From NCBI RefSeq assembly GCF_036906915.1, contig NZ_JBAKHX010000039.1:13817-77816 (forward strand): a DNA stretch of 64,000 nt, given 5' to 3'. Shown here piece after piece: positions 8,739 to 16,654 of the stretch (positions are counted from its first letter, which is position 1; every line of letters starts with the position of its first letter). This DNA is from Phytohabitans sp036906915 (lineage in GTDB: Bacteria; Actinomycetota; Actinomycetes; Mycobacteriales; Micromonosporaceae). The notes under the pieces were generated by a model. It worked only from the letters and a program-made list of their open reading frames with translations, did not search any database and was not told the origin of the DNA. A program made the position numbers and the translations under genes.

Positions 8739-9365
8739 ATGTCCGCATCTCCCACCATCCGTACGATCTTTGACCTGTCCCCCGCCCCCCGACCTCCGCT
8801 ACGCGCGCTACCGCGCAGCCTCGTCGCGTTCTACCGTGATCCGGCGTCCCAGCTCGCCCTGCTCCTCACCGCCGTGGTCATGTGCTACGTCGGCGGCGCG
8901 GCGATGTTCTGGTTCCACGCCGTCTACCTCGACGAAGGCGGACCGGCAATTAGCTGGGTCGTGCACTGGCTGCTCGACTCGTCGTTCGCGTTCGTCGCGC
9001 TGACCCCTGCGCTCGCGCTGATCCTGCCGTTCTCGGTGTGGGCGGCCAGTGCCCTCGCGCCCGCGTCAGCCCGCCTCATCCCCTGGTTGTACGCCGCCGT
9101 GGCCGGCACCATGTTCGCGCTCGTCACCACGCCGGGCCCGATCGCGCACGACATGATCGTTGGGCGCGGCACCTGGGTCGCCAACCGCGTGACCGACATG
9201 GTCGGCGACTCGTCCGCCCCCCTGACCCCGGTGGCCGACTACCCACCGCTGGCCGCGATGAGCCAGCAACTGGGCGCGGGCGTCCCGTTGTACATCGGCC
9301 TGATGGCCCTGTCGGTGGTCCTCCTCCGCGCAGTAGTCCTCCGCCCCCTCTCGCCCCCCGCCTAG
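8739..9365 (+). CDS. hypothetical integral membrane protein
   Basis: 208 aa with hydrophobic segments near residues 44-66, 75-105, 110-130 and 180-200. It has no motif I recognise. The start at 8739 follows GGAGG by 2-3 nt. The region between the second and third segments is rich in Thr/Pro and holds a charged MVGDSSAPLTP loop. Its 3' end runs directly into the C-rich flank of the first 78-bp repeat. Confidence 0.7.
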   Translation: MSASPTIRTIFDLSPAPRPPLRALPRSLVAFYRDPASQLALLLTAVVMCYVGGAAMFWFHAVYLDEGGPAISWVVHWLLDSSFAFVALTPALALILPFSVWAASALAPASARLIPWLYAAVAGTMFALVTTPGPIAHDMIVGRGTWVANRVTDMVGDSSAPLTPVADYPPLAAMSQQLGAGVPLYIGLMALSVVLLRAVVLRPLSPPA

Positions 9366-9460
9366 CCCCCGCGCCGCCCCCGCCCCGCGCCGCCCCCGCG
9401 CCCGCCCCCGCCCCGCCCCGGCGCCGCCCCTCACGCGCCGGGGAGAACCTCCTCTCCCGT
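9366..9460 (+). repeat. C-rich low-complexity left flank of repeat copy 1
   Basis: Runs of CCCCGC and CGCCCCC occupy the bases between the membrane-protein stop codon and the first 78-bp element. Comparable C-rich DNA precedes copies 3, 4, 6, 9 and 11. Confidence 0.6.
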
Positions 9461-9538
9461 CGATCAAGGGCAAACGCACGTGATTCGATCTCAAAACCAC
9501 GTGCATTTGCCCTTGATCGATGCGGATGCCCTTGATCG
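9461..9538 (+). repeat. 78-bp structured dispersed repeat, copy 1 (forward)
   Basis: Arm 1 (CGATCAAGGGCAAACGCACG then TG) pairs with arm 2 (CACGTGCATTTGCCCTTGATCG) around the loop ATTCGATCTCAAAAC. A third, shorter arm ending CCCTTGATCG finishes the unit at 9538. It is paired with the reversed copy at 9943-10020. Confidence 0.93.
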
Positions 9539-9942
9539 CTGCGTCCCCCTTTCTCCGCCGCCCACTGCCGTCGCCCGCTGCCGGGCCATGTCTGGAGGCC
9601 GCGCCGCTTCCGGCGCCGACCCTGGCTCACCCGCCGCGGCGTCGTTCGCTCGCCTGTTGACCCGCGTCGTCCGGCTTGTCGACCGGCCTTGGGTGGCGGG
9701 GCAGGGTCACCGGAGGCTGATGCGACGGCGATCCGGAGGTCGTCCCAAGCGTGCGCGCCACGTGAGCCGCGTCGATCGGCGGCCTGGGCGCCGCACTTCG
9801 AGGGACAGTGCGGCATCAGCGTGCCCCGGAGGGCGCGATTTCGGGGAAGTTGCCCGCCGCCGGCGCGGCTGCCGCCGGCCCGGCCGCCGGCGAGGCGGCT
9901 GCGGCGCGGTGTCGGCCAGCGTCGGACCGAGACCGCGGTCGG
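9539..9942. other. 404-bp spacer between inverted repeat copies 1 and 2, no gene seen
   Basis: Open frames exist on both strands but are Arg/Pro/Ala-rich with no family motif or ribosome site. No clear similarity to the spacers of the pairs at 37.9 and 56.4 kb was seen by eye. Confidence 0.5.
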
Positions 9943-10020
9943 CGATCAAGGGCATCTGCGTCGATCAAGGGCAAATGCACGTGGTTCGATCTCAAAACCA
10001 CGTGCATTTGCCCTTGATCG
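9943..10020 (-). repeat. 78-bp structured dispersed repeat, copy 2 (reverse)
   Basis: Reversed relative to copy 1: the third arm (CGATCAAGGGCATCTGCG) comes first, then the hairpin with loop TTCGATCTCAAAA. The hairpin arms match perfectly over 23 bp. Confidence 0.93.
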
Positions 10021-10135
10021 ACGGGAGAAGGGGCGGAGAGGAAAGGGCGGGAGAACGGTGGGGGGAGGGGCGGAAAAGTGGGATGGCCGGGGGGCGAGCG
10101 GTATCGGATGGGGTGGGGGGTGGACAAAGGGGGCG
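10021..10135 (+). repeat. G-rich low-complexity right flank of repeat copy 2
   Basis: Runs such as GGGGCGGAGAGG, GGGGGGAGGGG and GGGGTGGGGGGTGG fill the space up to the monooxygenase leader, mirroring the C-rich DNA on the other side of the pair. Confidence 0.55.
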
Positions 10136-10178
10136 CACAGTCGAGAGGATTTCGCAGCCACACAAAAGGAGAATCTCG

Positions 10179-11567
10179 GTGCCCACCTCCACCGATCATG
10201 ACGGCGCTACCCTCTGGCGCGACGGGCGGCCGGTCTACGACCGCGGTGAGACCGTGTGCGTCATAGGCGCCGGGGTCAGCGGCCTGGTCGCGATCAAGAA
10301 CCTCAAGGAGCACGGCTTCGGCGTCGACTGCTACGAGCGCGAAACGGGCGTAGGCGGCGCGTGGAACTGGCGGCACGATCGCAGCCCCGTCTACGCGAGC
10401 GCGCACCTGATCTCGTCGAAGCCGTTCACCCAGTACCCGGATTTTCCGATGCCGGACGACTGGCCGGACTATCCGCACCACAGCCAGGTGCTCGCCTACC
10501 TGGAGCGGTACGCGGACCATTTCGACCTGCGCCCGCACGTCTGGTTCGGCACCGAGGTGGTCAAGGTCGAGCCTGCCGACGAGCAGAAGTGGGATGTGAC
10601 CACGCGCAGCACGGGCGGGTACGGCGCGGAGCGCACGCACCGGTACGCGGCGGTCGTGGTCGCCAACGGGCACAACTGGTCGCCGAACATGCCTGAGTAC
10701 GAGGGGATCGACGGGTTCCGCGGCAAGATCATGCACTCGTCGGCGTACCAGGATCCGGCCCAGTTGCGGGGCAAGCGGGTGCTGGTCGTCGGTGGTGGTA
10801 ACACCGGGTGCGACATCGCGGTCGAGGCCGCGCAGCAGGCGGCCCGCTGCTGGCACTCGACCCGCCGCGGATACTGGTACGCGCCCAAGTACGTGTTGGG
10901 GCGCCCCGCCGACCAGGTCAACGACGCGATCCTGGCGCTGCGGCTGCCTCTGCGGGTGCGGCAGTGGCTGTTGCAGTGGACGCTGCGGCTGGCCGTGGGT
11001 GACCTGACCCGGTTCGGCCTGCGCAAGCCCGACCACAAGATCTACGAGACGCACCCGATCGTCAACAGCCAGGTGGTCTACCACCTCGGGCACGGCGGGA
11101 TCAGCCCGGCGCCCGACGTGAAGCGGTTCCGGCAGTACAGTGTCGAGCTCGCCGACGGCACCGAGATCGAGCCGGATCTGGTGGTGTTGGCTACCGGATA
11201 CCAGCCGCGGTTCGAGTTCCTGGCGCCGGAGCTGCTCGGCATCGGCGCCGACGGCCGGCCGAAGCTGCACATGCACGCGTTCTCCCGGCAGCACCCGACG
11301 CTGGCCGTGGTGGGCCTGCTGGAGTCCGACTCGGGCCTGCCAACGCTCACGCACTGGCAGAGCGTGGCGGTCGCGCGGTGGTTGCGGATGCGTGAGGCGG
11401 CACCGCAGCGGGCGGGCGAGTTCTGGGCGAGCCGGGTGGCGAAGGCGCCAGAGCGCCGCTTCCTCGGTGCGAACGTCAAGGACACGCCGCGGCACTGGTT
11501 CGAGATCGCGCACGTGGACTATCTGCGCGCGTTGCAGAAGACCCTGAACGAGATGGCGACCGCATGA
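10179..11567 (+). CDS. flavin-containing monooxygenase (FMO/Baeyer-Villiger type)
   Basis: 462 aa. The FAD Rossmann motif VCVIGAGVSGL starts near residue 27. The FMO signature FRGKIMHSSAYQDP lies near residue 183, and a second Rossmann motif VLVVGGGNTGCDIA near residue 201 binds NADPH. VVLATGYQPRFEF is the C-terminal ATG-type motif. It probably oxygenates a soft nucleophile or ketone; the substrate is unknown. The start is the GTG at 10179 because AAAGGAGAA lies 8 nt upstream; longer frames run back through the G-rich repeat flank. Its TGA overlaps the first ATGA-linked mini-ORF, and the alpha/beta hydrolase is the natural next cistron. Confidence 0.92.
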   Translation: MPTSTDHDGATLWRDGRPVYDRGETVCVIGAGVSGLVAIKNLKEHGFGVDCYERETGVGGAWNWRHDRSPVYASAHLISSKPFTQYPDFPMPDDWPDYPHHSQVLAYLERYADHFDLRPHVWFGTEVVKVEPADEQKWDVTTRSTGGYGAERTHRYAAVVVANGHNWSPNMPEYEGIDGFRGKIMHSSAYQDPAQLRGKRVLVVGGGNTGCDIAVEAAQQAARCWHSTRRGYWYAPKYVLGRPADQVNDAILALRLPLRVRQWLLQWTLRLAVGDLTRFGLRKPDHKIYETHPIVNSQVVYHLGHGGISPAPDVKRFRQYSVELADGTEIEPDLVVLATGYQPRFEFLAPELLGIGADGRPKLHMHAFSRQHPTLAVVGLLESDSGLPTLTHWQSVAVARWLRMREAAPQRAGEFWASRVAKAPERRFLGANVKDTPRHWFEIAHVDYLRALQKTLNEMATA

Positions 11568-11623
11568 AGCACCCCACGAAGTCCTTCCGCTTCGCTCCAC
11601 GACTCCGCGGGGGCCCCGCATGA
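11564..11623 (+). CDS. 19-aa mini-ORF, repeat unit 1
   Basis: Encodes MKHPTKSFRFAPRLRGGPA, a strongly basic peptide. The ATG overlaps the monooxygenase TGA as ATGA and the stop overlaps the next unit in the same way. GAGATGG lies upstream. Whether the peptide is made is unknown. Confidence 0.45.
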   Translation: MKHPTKSFRFAPRLRGGPA

Positions 11624-11679
11624 AGCACCCCACGAAGTCCTTCCGCTTCGCTCCACGACTCCGCGGGGGCCCCGCATGA
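11620..11679 (+). CDS. 19-aa mini-ORF, repeat unit 2
   Basis: Identical to unit 1. GGGGG lies 6 nt before its ATG, supplied by the 3' end of the preceding unit, and could act as a weak ribosome site. Start and stop are both in ATGA overlaps. Confidence 0.45.
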   Translation: MKHPTKSFRFAPRLRGGPA

Positions 11680-11735
11680 AGCACCCCACGAAGTCCTTCC
11701 GCTTCGCTCCACGACTCCGCGGGGGCCCCGCATGA
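11676..11735 (+). CDS. 19-aa mini-ORF, repeat unit 3
   Basis: Identical to units 1 and 2, again linked on both sides by ATGA overlaps. Confidence 0.45.
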   Translation: MKHPTKSFRFAPRLRGGPA

Positions 11736-11791
11736 AGCACCCCACGAAGTCCTTCCGCTTCGCTCCACGACTCCGCGGGGGCCCCGCATGA
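11732..11791 (+). CDS. 19-aa mini-ORF, repeat unit 4
   Basis: The last unit. Its TGA overlaps the hydrolase start (ATGA at 11788-11791), so terminating ribosomes would be placed on the hydrolase start codon. Confidence 0.45.
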   Translation: MKHPTKSFRFAPRLRGGPA

Positions 11792-12594
11792 GCACCAGGA
11801 TCATTCGTTTTCGTGACTGGGCGCGTCCGGTGCGGCCGGTACGCCGTGAGGTGTTGTCGGCGACCCCGGAGTCCGACGAGGGCAAGCCGCCGGTGCTGTT
11901 CGTGCCCGGGTTCGGGCACGGCGCGTGGGTGTTCGCCGAGCACTGGCTGGAGCATGCCGCGTCCCGCGGGTTCCCTGCGCACGCGGTCAGCCTGCGTGGG
12001 CATGGCGGCAGCGGCCCTGGGCCGAAGGCCACGCTTCGGGCGTACACGCATGATGTCGTGCAGGTGGCGGCGAGCCTGCCGCGCCAGGCCGTGCTGGTCG
12101 GGCAGGGGGCTGGGGCTCTGGTGGTGGAGCGCGCCTTGGCGCGCTACCCGGCGCGCGCCGCGGTGCTGGCGGCGCCGGTGCTCGGCGGGTGGGTGACGCT
12201 GGCGACGGCGCTGCGGCGCAATCCGGCGGGGACGGCGCCGGCGGTGTTCGGCGGGCGGTTGCGGATGGGGCGCCGCCAGCTTTTCAGCCGCGAGGTCCCG
12301 GAGGCGACGGCGAAGGCCTACACAGCGCGGCTCGGCCGCGCCTCGGCGCGCGCGCAGTGGCAGCTGCTCGCGCATCGCGCGACCGAGCCGCCGGTCGGTG
12401 ATCCGCCGGTACTGGTGGTAGGCAGCCCCGACGACCGTGTGGTGCCGGCGTCGGCGCTGACGAAGGCGGCTCGCCGGTACGGTGGTGCGCCGTTGATGTT
12501 TCCCGGTATGGGTCACGACCTAATGCTCGACGCGCGCTGGCGCGAGCCGGTCGACGCCATCCTGGACTGGCTGGACAAGGGCGCCACCATGTGA
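11788..12594 (+). CDS. alpha/beta-hydrolase fold protein with a missing nucleophile serine
   Basis: 268 aa. LFVPGFGHGAWVF is the oxyanion segment, SPDDRVV supplies the acid and GMGHDLMLD the histidine. The nucleophile elbow reads VLVGQGAGALVV: residue 107, where Ser normally sits in GxSxG, is Gly. It is therefore either non-hydrolytic (a binding or cofactor-free lyase/dioxygenase-like role) or uses another residue. Gene order suggests it acts on the product of the flavin monooxygenase. Its start is ATGA-coupled to the mini-ORF repeat. Confidence 0.85.
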   Translation: MSTRIIRFRDWARPVRPVRREVLSATPESDEGKPPVLFVPGFGHGAWVFAEHWLEHAASRGFPAHAVSLRGHGGSGPGPKATLRAYTHDVVQVAASLPRQAVLVGQGAGALVVERALARYPARAAVLAAPVLGGWVTLATALRRNPAGTAPAVFGGRLRMGRRQLFSREVPEATAKAYTARLGRASARAQWQLLAHRATEPPVGDPPVLVVGSPDDRVVPASALTKAARRYGGAPLMFPGMGHDLMLDARWREPVDAILDWLDKGATM

Positions 12595-12640
12595 GCGCAT
12601 CCGGTCCACTGTAGACATAAAGCGGTCCTGGGGAGGCGCT

Positions 12641-13138
12641 ATGGCGAACGGTGATGTCCCGCTGGTGGTCTGCGTGTCGGCCGACCTCGAACTACGCAAG
12701 TGGATCGTGCAACGTATCGACCGGCGTACGCCGGTGCTGGTCTGCACCGACCTGGACGAGCTGCGTGCCACGCTCTTCCCGGCCGAGACAAGACCGGCCG
12801 GAGAGGCGCCGAGACCGGCAGGCGGCGCGGCGGAGCCAGCGGCGGCGGTCAGTCACGGCGAGTTCGTCGTCGACGTCGACGGTCACCAGGTCACGTGGCG
12901 CGGCGGCGTGGTGGCGACGACGCGGCGGGAGCGGGAACTGCTCGCCCGGCTCGCCCGTCCACCGCTTGCGGTGTGGCCGTACGAGAAGCTGTTCGTCGAG
13001 GTCTGGGGCGGCTCGTACCTGGGCGACTCGTCGATACTGCACTCGGCGGTGAAGCGGCTGCGCCGCAAGCTCCGGGGCGCCGACGGGGCACCGGGGATCG
13101 AGACGGTGCGCGGCGTCGGGTACCGGCTCAGCTCGTAA
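12641..13138 (+). CDS. winged-helix DNA-binding protein (OmpR C-terminal type, no receiver)
   Basis: 165 aa. The N-terminal 65 residues are not a recognisable receiver: there is no conserved phospho-Asp context. Residues 70-165 form a Trans_reg_C winged helix (RRERELLARLARPP, PYEKLFVEVWGG, then SSILHSAVKRLRRKLRG and IETVRGVGYRL). GGGGAGG lies 6 nt before the ATG. Its 3' end overlaps that of otsA on the other strand by 11 bp. The target is unknown. Confidence 0.85.
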   Translation: MANGDVPLVVCVSADLELRKWIVQRIDRRTPVLVCTDLDELRATLFPAETRPAGEAPRPAGGAAEPAAAVSHGEFVVDVDGHQVTWRGGVVATTRRERELLARLARPPLAVWPYEKLFVEVWGGSYLGDSSILHSAVKRLRRKLRGADGAPGIETVRGVGYRLSS

Positions 13139-14540
13139 GGCGGGTCATCAGCGAGCCCGACCGGTCCAGCGCGGTGACGTACGACCGGGCCCAGGCCTGG
13201 ATGTCGTGGGTGCGCAGGTGCGCGCGCATGGCGGCCATCCGGCCGCGCACGTCGCTCGGTGCGGCTTCGAGCGCGTGCATGAGCGTGAGCTTGAGCCCGT
13301 CGAGGTCGTGCGGGTTGACCAGGTACGCCTGGGTCAGCTCGGCGGCGGCCCCGGCGAACTCGCTGAGCACCAGCGCGCCGTCGCCGTCGACGCGGGCGGC
13401 GACGTACTCCTTGGCCACGAGGTTCATGCCGTCGCGCAGCGGGGTGACCATCATGACGTCGGCCGCGCGGTACAGTGCGGCCAGCTCGGCCCGGTCGAAG
13501 GGCTGGTTGAGGTAGTGGATGGCGGGCTCACCGACCCGGCCGAACTCGCCGTTGATGCGGCCCACCTCGCGCTCGACCCGGTCGCGGAGGATCTGGTACT
13601 GCTCGACCCGCTCGCGGCTCGGCACCACGACCTGGACCAGCACCGTGTCGCGCACCTTGATGTGTCCGTCGGCGAGCAGTTCGCTGTATGCCTTGAGCCG
13701 GTGCTCGATGCCCTTGGTGTAGTCCATCCGGTCGACGCTGAGGATCATGTGCTGTGGCTCGCCGAGGTCCTTACGCAGTTGGTTCGCGTGGGCCACCACG
13801 TCGGGGCGTGCCGCCAGCACCTCCATCTCGGCCATGTCGATCGACACCGGGAAGGCACCGATGCGGACCACCCGGTCTTCGACCGCGATCCGCCGGTCGG
13901 TGGCCGGCACCTGGAGCACCTTGGCCGCGAGCTGGGCGAAGTTGTGCGCCGCCTGGGCACGCTGGAACCCGACCAGGTCGGCGCCCAGCATCCCCAGCAG
14001 CAGCTCGGCGCGGCGGGGCAGCTGCATGAAGAGCTCTGGCGGCGGGAACGGCACGTGCAGGAAGAAGCCGATCAGCAGGTCGGGCCGGAGAGCACGGAGC
14101 ATCCCCGGCACGAGCTGAAGATGGTAATCCTGCACCCAGACGACCGCGCCGGGCTCGGCCGCCTCGGCCGCAGCCTCGGCGAACCGCTGGTTGACCCGCT
14201 GGTACGACTCCCACCAGCGGCGGTGGTAGACGGGCTGCTCGACCGCGTCGTGGTACAGCGGCCACAGGGTCGCGTTGGCGAAGCCCTCGTAGTGCTGGCG
14301 CACGTCGTCTTCGGAGAGGGCGACGGTGCGCATGCGGACGCCGTCGATGTCGGGCAGGGTCGGCGCGGTGTCGGTGCCGCCCGCCCAGCCGACCCAGATG
14401 GCCGGCGCATGCTGGAGGATCGGGTGCAGGGCACTGACCAGGCCGCCCGGGCTGCGACGCCATTCACAAGCGCCGTCGGGCGCCACGGTGTCGTCGACGG
14501 GCAAGCGGTTGGCCACCACCACGAGGGAACTCTGCCGCAT
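13128..14540 (-). CDS. otsA: alpha,alpha-trehalose-phosphate synthase (UDP/GDP-forming)
   Basis: 470 aa, full length for GT20. VVVANRLPV and RRSPGGLVSAL bind the UDP-sugar side, GWAGG and WPLYHD follow, and VWVQDYHLQLVPGMLR with FFLHVPFPPPELFMQLPRR are the family signatures. DRMDYTKGIEHRLKAY and TPLRDGMNLVAKEYVA complete the active site. It makes trehalose-6-phosphate from a nucleotide-glucose and glucose-6-phosphate in the cytoplasm. No otsB phosphatase gene is adjacent. Confidence 0.95.
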   Translation of the reverse strand: MRQSSLVVVANRLPVDDTVAPDGACEWRRSPGGLVSALHPILQHAPAIWVGWAGGTDTAPTLPDIDGVRMRTVALSEDDVRQHYEGFANATLWPLYHDAVEQPVYHRRWWESYQRVNQRFAEAAAEAAEPGAVVWVQDYHLQLVPGMLRALRPDLLIGFFLHVPFPPPELFMQLPRRAELLLGMLGADLVGFQRAQAAHNFAQLAAKVLQVPATDRRIAVEDRVVRIGAFPVSIDMAEMEVLAARPDVVAHANQLRKDLGEPQHMILSVDRMDYTKGIEHRLKAYSELLADGHIKVRDTVLVQVVVPSRERVEQYQILRDRVEREVGRINGEFGRVGEPAIHYLNQPFDRAELAALYRAADVMMVTPLRDGMNLVAKEYVAARVDGDGALVLSEFAGAAAELTQAYLVNPHDLDGLKLTLMHALEAAPSDVRGRMAAMRAHLRTHDIQAWARSYVTALDRSGSLMTRLTS

Positions 14541-14665
14541 TGGGCACCTCGTCTCGGTGCGCGCGCATCGGTTGGGGTCTTCGCCTATTAGGAGTATTCC
14601 TACTGACGCGAAGTTACGCGAGTGTTACGCAGTGACAACAGAGGTCGATGAATTTCGCTGAATCC

Positions 14666-15457
14666 TCAAACCACCGCGCCGTCGTCCGGGTCATCCTCTT
14701 CGTCATCTCCGGAGCGCAGCCGCAGCACCAGCGTGACAAACCCGGTGAGGATCGCCGCGAAACCCAGGACGGTCGCGACGGCCCGGTCGATGGGCGCCAG
14801 GTCGGGAAACAGGAAAAGCAGGAAGCCGCCGATGATGGCGAGGATGCCGACCACGGCGTACTTGGAGATGCGCGGCAGCGGTGGTGGTGGCGGTGGCGTG
14901 TAGCTCTCGTCGTCGTCCGCCGGCAGTTGCGCGCCGAACGTGTCCAGACCGTCCAGTAGGGAGGGTTCGGGCTTCGCGGGCGCCAGCTTCGGGGGCGTGA
15001 GCGTTATGTCTGTGATATGGGTCGCGTCCGCGAGGCCGTCGCTCTCGGTGCGGACCTCAGGGGCCCGGCCACTCGGCACGTCCTCCACCGCCGGCCAGGG
15101 CGGCGTCCGCGTGTCCACGTCAGCATGGTACCCAGCCACGATGCGCGCCCACTCGGTCTCGACGTCCGGCTCCTTGGCGGCTGCCGCCTCGTCGGTCAGC
15201 CGCGTCAGGTAGTCGCGGGCCACGGCCAGATGGGCACGGTCGACATACAGGCGGTCGGTCGGCCGGGATGGCATCGTGGTGGTGCGCGTCACGGGGTTGA
15301 GGTCGGACGACGGCTGGAGGTACGCCGCGATGCCACCCGCCGCGAGCACGTCGAGCAGGTGCTCGCCGACCCGGGGATCGACGTCGCCGGCGACGGCGTA
15401 CTCGGTCGCGTCGAGCCCGTTGTCCCGCCGACCCCGCCGCGCGCCACCCGCAGTCAC
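14666..15457 (-). CDS. DUF308-like membrane protein with variable N-terminal region
   Basis: 263 aa from a GTG at 15457, which has GAGGAGG about 8 nt upstream; longer in-frame extensions overlap plsC on the other strand. The N-terminal half is soluble (VGEHLLDVLAAGGIAAYLQPSS resembles a DUF2007-like fold). A run of six prolines precedes two membrane helices (YAVVGILAIIGGFLLFLFPDL and AVATVLGFAAILTGFVTLVL), and the acidic tail is GDDEEDDPDDG. The function is unknown. Confidence 0.75.
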   Translation of the reverse strand: MTAGGARRGRRDNGLDATEYAVAGDVDPRVGEHLLDVLAAGGIAAYLQPSSDLNPVTRTTTMPSRPTDRLYVDRAHLAVARDYLTRLTDEAAAAKEPDVETEWARIVAGYHADVDTRTPPWPAVEDVPSGRAPEVRTESDGLADATHITDITLTPPKLAPAKPEPSLLDGLDTFGAQLPADDDESYTPPPPPPLPRISKYAVVGILAIIGGFLLFLFPDLAPIDRAVATVLGFAAILTGFVTLVLRLRSGDDEEDDPDDGAVV

Positions 15458-15628
15458 CGCTTGTCCTCCTCGCGCGCCTTGCTCTGCTTCCCTCACGGCA
15501 ACACTCGCCGTGCTCTGAATCGTGACACGGCGAGGACAGGTTCGGGGAGTGCGTTGTGGTGCGGTGTACCTGGTTCGTAGGCTCATTGCCGACAGTTCCC
15601 GGCGCGGAACTCTGCGGGAAGGACGCGC

Positions 15629-16333
15629 GTGCTCTACTGGTTGCTCAAGTACATCCTGCTCGGGCCATGGCTGAGATTGATCTGGCGGCCCCGGGTCGAG
15701 GGTCGGGAGCACGTTCCTGACTTCGGGCCGGCGATCATCGCGAGCAACCACCTGTCGTTCTCCGACTCGATCTTCATGCCGCTGATGGTGAAGCGGAAAG
15801 TCACCTTTGTCGCCAAAGCCGAGTATTTCACTGGTAAAGGGATCAAGGGTTGGCTCGTGAAGATGTTCTTCGTCGGCACCGGCACGATCCCCGTCGACCG
15901 GTCCGGCGGGCGAGCCGCCCAGGCCGCCCTCGACACTCAGCTCCGCGTGCTCCGCGAGGGCAAGCTGGCCGGCATCTACCCGGAGGGCACCCGCTCCCCG
16001 GACGGCCGGCTGTACCGGGGCAAGACGGGCGTCGCCCGGCTCGCCCTGGAAAGCGGCGCCCCGGTGATCCCGGTCGTCATGCTCAACCTCGACGAGATCC
16101 AGCCACCAGGCAAGATCATTCCGAAGGTCAAGCGGGTGCACATCCGGTTCGGGGCGCCCCTCGACTTCAGCCGGTACGCGGGGATGGCGGGCGATCGGTT
16201 CGTCGAGCGGGCGATCACGGACGAGATCATGTACGAGCTGATGGAGCTGTCGGGGCGCGAGTACGTGGACATCTACGCCCAAAAAGTCAAGTCCAAGCCC
16301 GCCCCCGAACCTTCGACCCCCATAGCCGCCTGA
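15629..16333 (+). CDS. plsC: 1-acyl-sn-glycerol-3-phosphate acyltransferase (PlsC family)
   Basis: 234 aa. The catalytic NHxxxxD motif appears as SNHLSFSDSIF, motif II as GTIPVDRSGGR, motif III as GIYPEGTRSPDGRLYRGKTG and motif IV as VIPVVM. An N-terminal hydrophobic segment anchors it to the inner leaflet. It acylates lysophosphatidate or a related acceptor. The GTG start at 15629 has GGGAAGGA upstream. The C-rich flank of repeat copy 3 begins at the stop codon. Confidence 0.92.
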   Translation: MLYWLLKYILLGPWLRLIWRPRVEGREHVPDFGPAIIASNHLSFSDSIFMPLMVKRKVTFVAKAEYFTGKGIKGWLVKMFFVGTGTIPVDRSGGRAAQAALDTQLRVLREGKLAGIYPEGTRSPDGRLYRGKTGVARLALESGAPVIPVVMLNLDEIQPPGKIIPKVKRVHIRFGAPLDFSRYAGMAGDRFVERAITDEIMYELMELSGREYVDIYAQKVKSKPAPEPSTPIAA

Positions 16334-16346
16334 CCTCGCACCGCGC

Positions 16347-16448
16347 CGGCGCACCGCGCCGTGGCGTGCCGGCGCGCGCGGCCGCCCGCGGCCCTTTCCG
16401 CGGCGCGCCCGCGGCCCTTTCCGCGGCGCGCCCGCGCCCCCTTGCCGC
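16347..16448 (+). repeat. C-rich tandem repeats left of repeat copy 3
   Basis: A unit of about 23 bp containing GCGGCCCTTTCCGCGGCGCG is repeated twice or more, ending CCCCCTTGCCGC just before the 78-bp element. Confidence 0.7.
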
Positions 16449-16526
16449 CGATCAAGGGCAAACGCACGTGGTTTGATCTCTTTTCCGCGTGCATTTGCCC
16501 TTGATCGATGCAGATCTCCTTGATCG
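16449..16526 (+). repeat. 78-bp structured dispersed repeat, copy 3 (forward)
   Basis: Hairpin arms around loop GTTTGATCTCTTTTCC, third arm ending CTCCTTGATCG. There is no reversed partner nearby, but the right side is still G-rich tandem DNA, as if the second half of a pair had been lost. Confidence 0.93.
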
Positions 16527-16546
16527 ACGAGGCGAAGCCGCGCCTG

Positions 16547-16654
16547 CGGCGTGCGGGCGCGGCGTGCGGGCGCGGCGTGCGGGCGCGGCGTGCGGGCGCG
16601 GCGTGCGTGCGGGACGGGCGCGGCATGCGGGACGGGCGCGGCATGCGGGCGCCG
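16547..16654 (+). repeat. G-rich tandem repeats right of repeat copy 3
   Basis: About five units of a 13-bp repeat (GTGCGGGCGCGGC) followed by two units of a longer GTGCGGGACGGGCGCGGCAT-like repeat, reaching the stop codon of the cyclase-ATPase gene. Confidence 0.75.

Larger units (their letters stand above)
11564..11787 (+). repeat. 4 perfect 56-bp tandem repeats at an operon junction
   Basis: Units start at 11564, 11620, 11676 and 11732, with no mismatch seen. Each begins ATGAAGCACC and ends GGGGGCCCCGC. The array fills exactly the space between the stop codon of the monooxygenase and the start codon of the hydrolase, and begins like the hydrolase gene (ATGAGCACC). Confidence 0.97.

Noticed and set aside
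9461..9538. 78-bp repeats as ordinary intrinsic terminators
   Set aside because: They follow several 3' ends, but also lie between a divergent pair (48296) and upstream of a gene (26602), are not followed by a U-tract, and share sequence, not only structure.
9480..10178. 233-codon upstream extension of the flavin monooxygenase
   Set aside because: It runs through repeat copy 2 and G-rich DNA; the GTG at 10179 has a clear AAAGGAG ribosome site and matches the family length.
11564..11787. CRISPR array
   Set aside because: The 56-bp units are directly abutting with no spacers, and there are no cas genes.
11476..12516. 346-codon minus-strand frame across the mini-ORF array
   Set aside because: It is antisense to the hydrolase, Arg/His-rich and without a motif.
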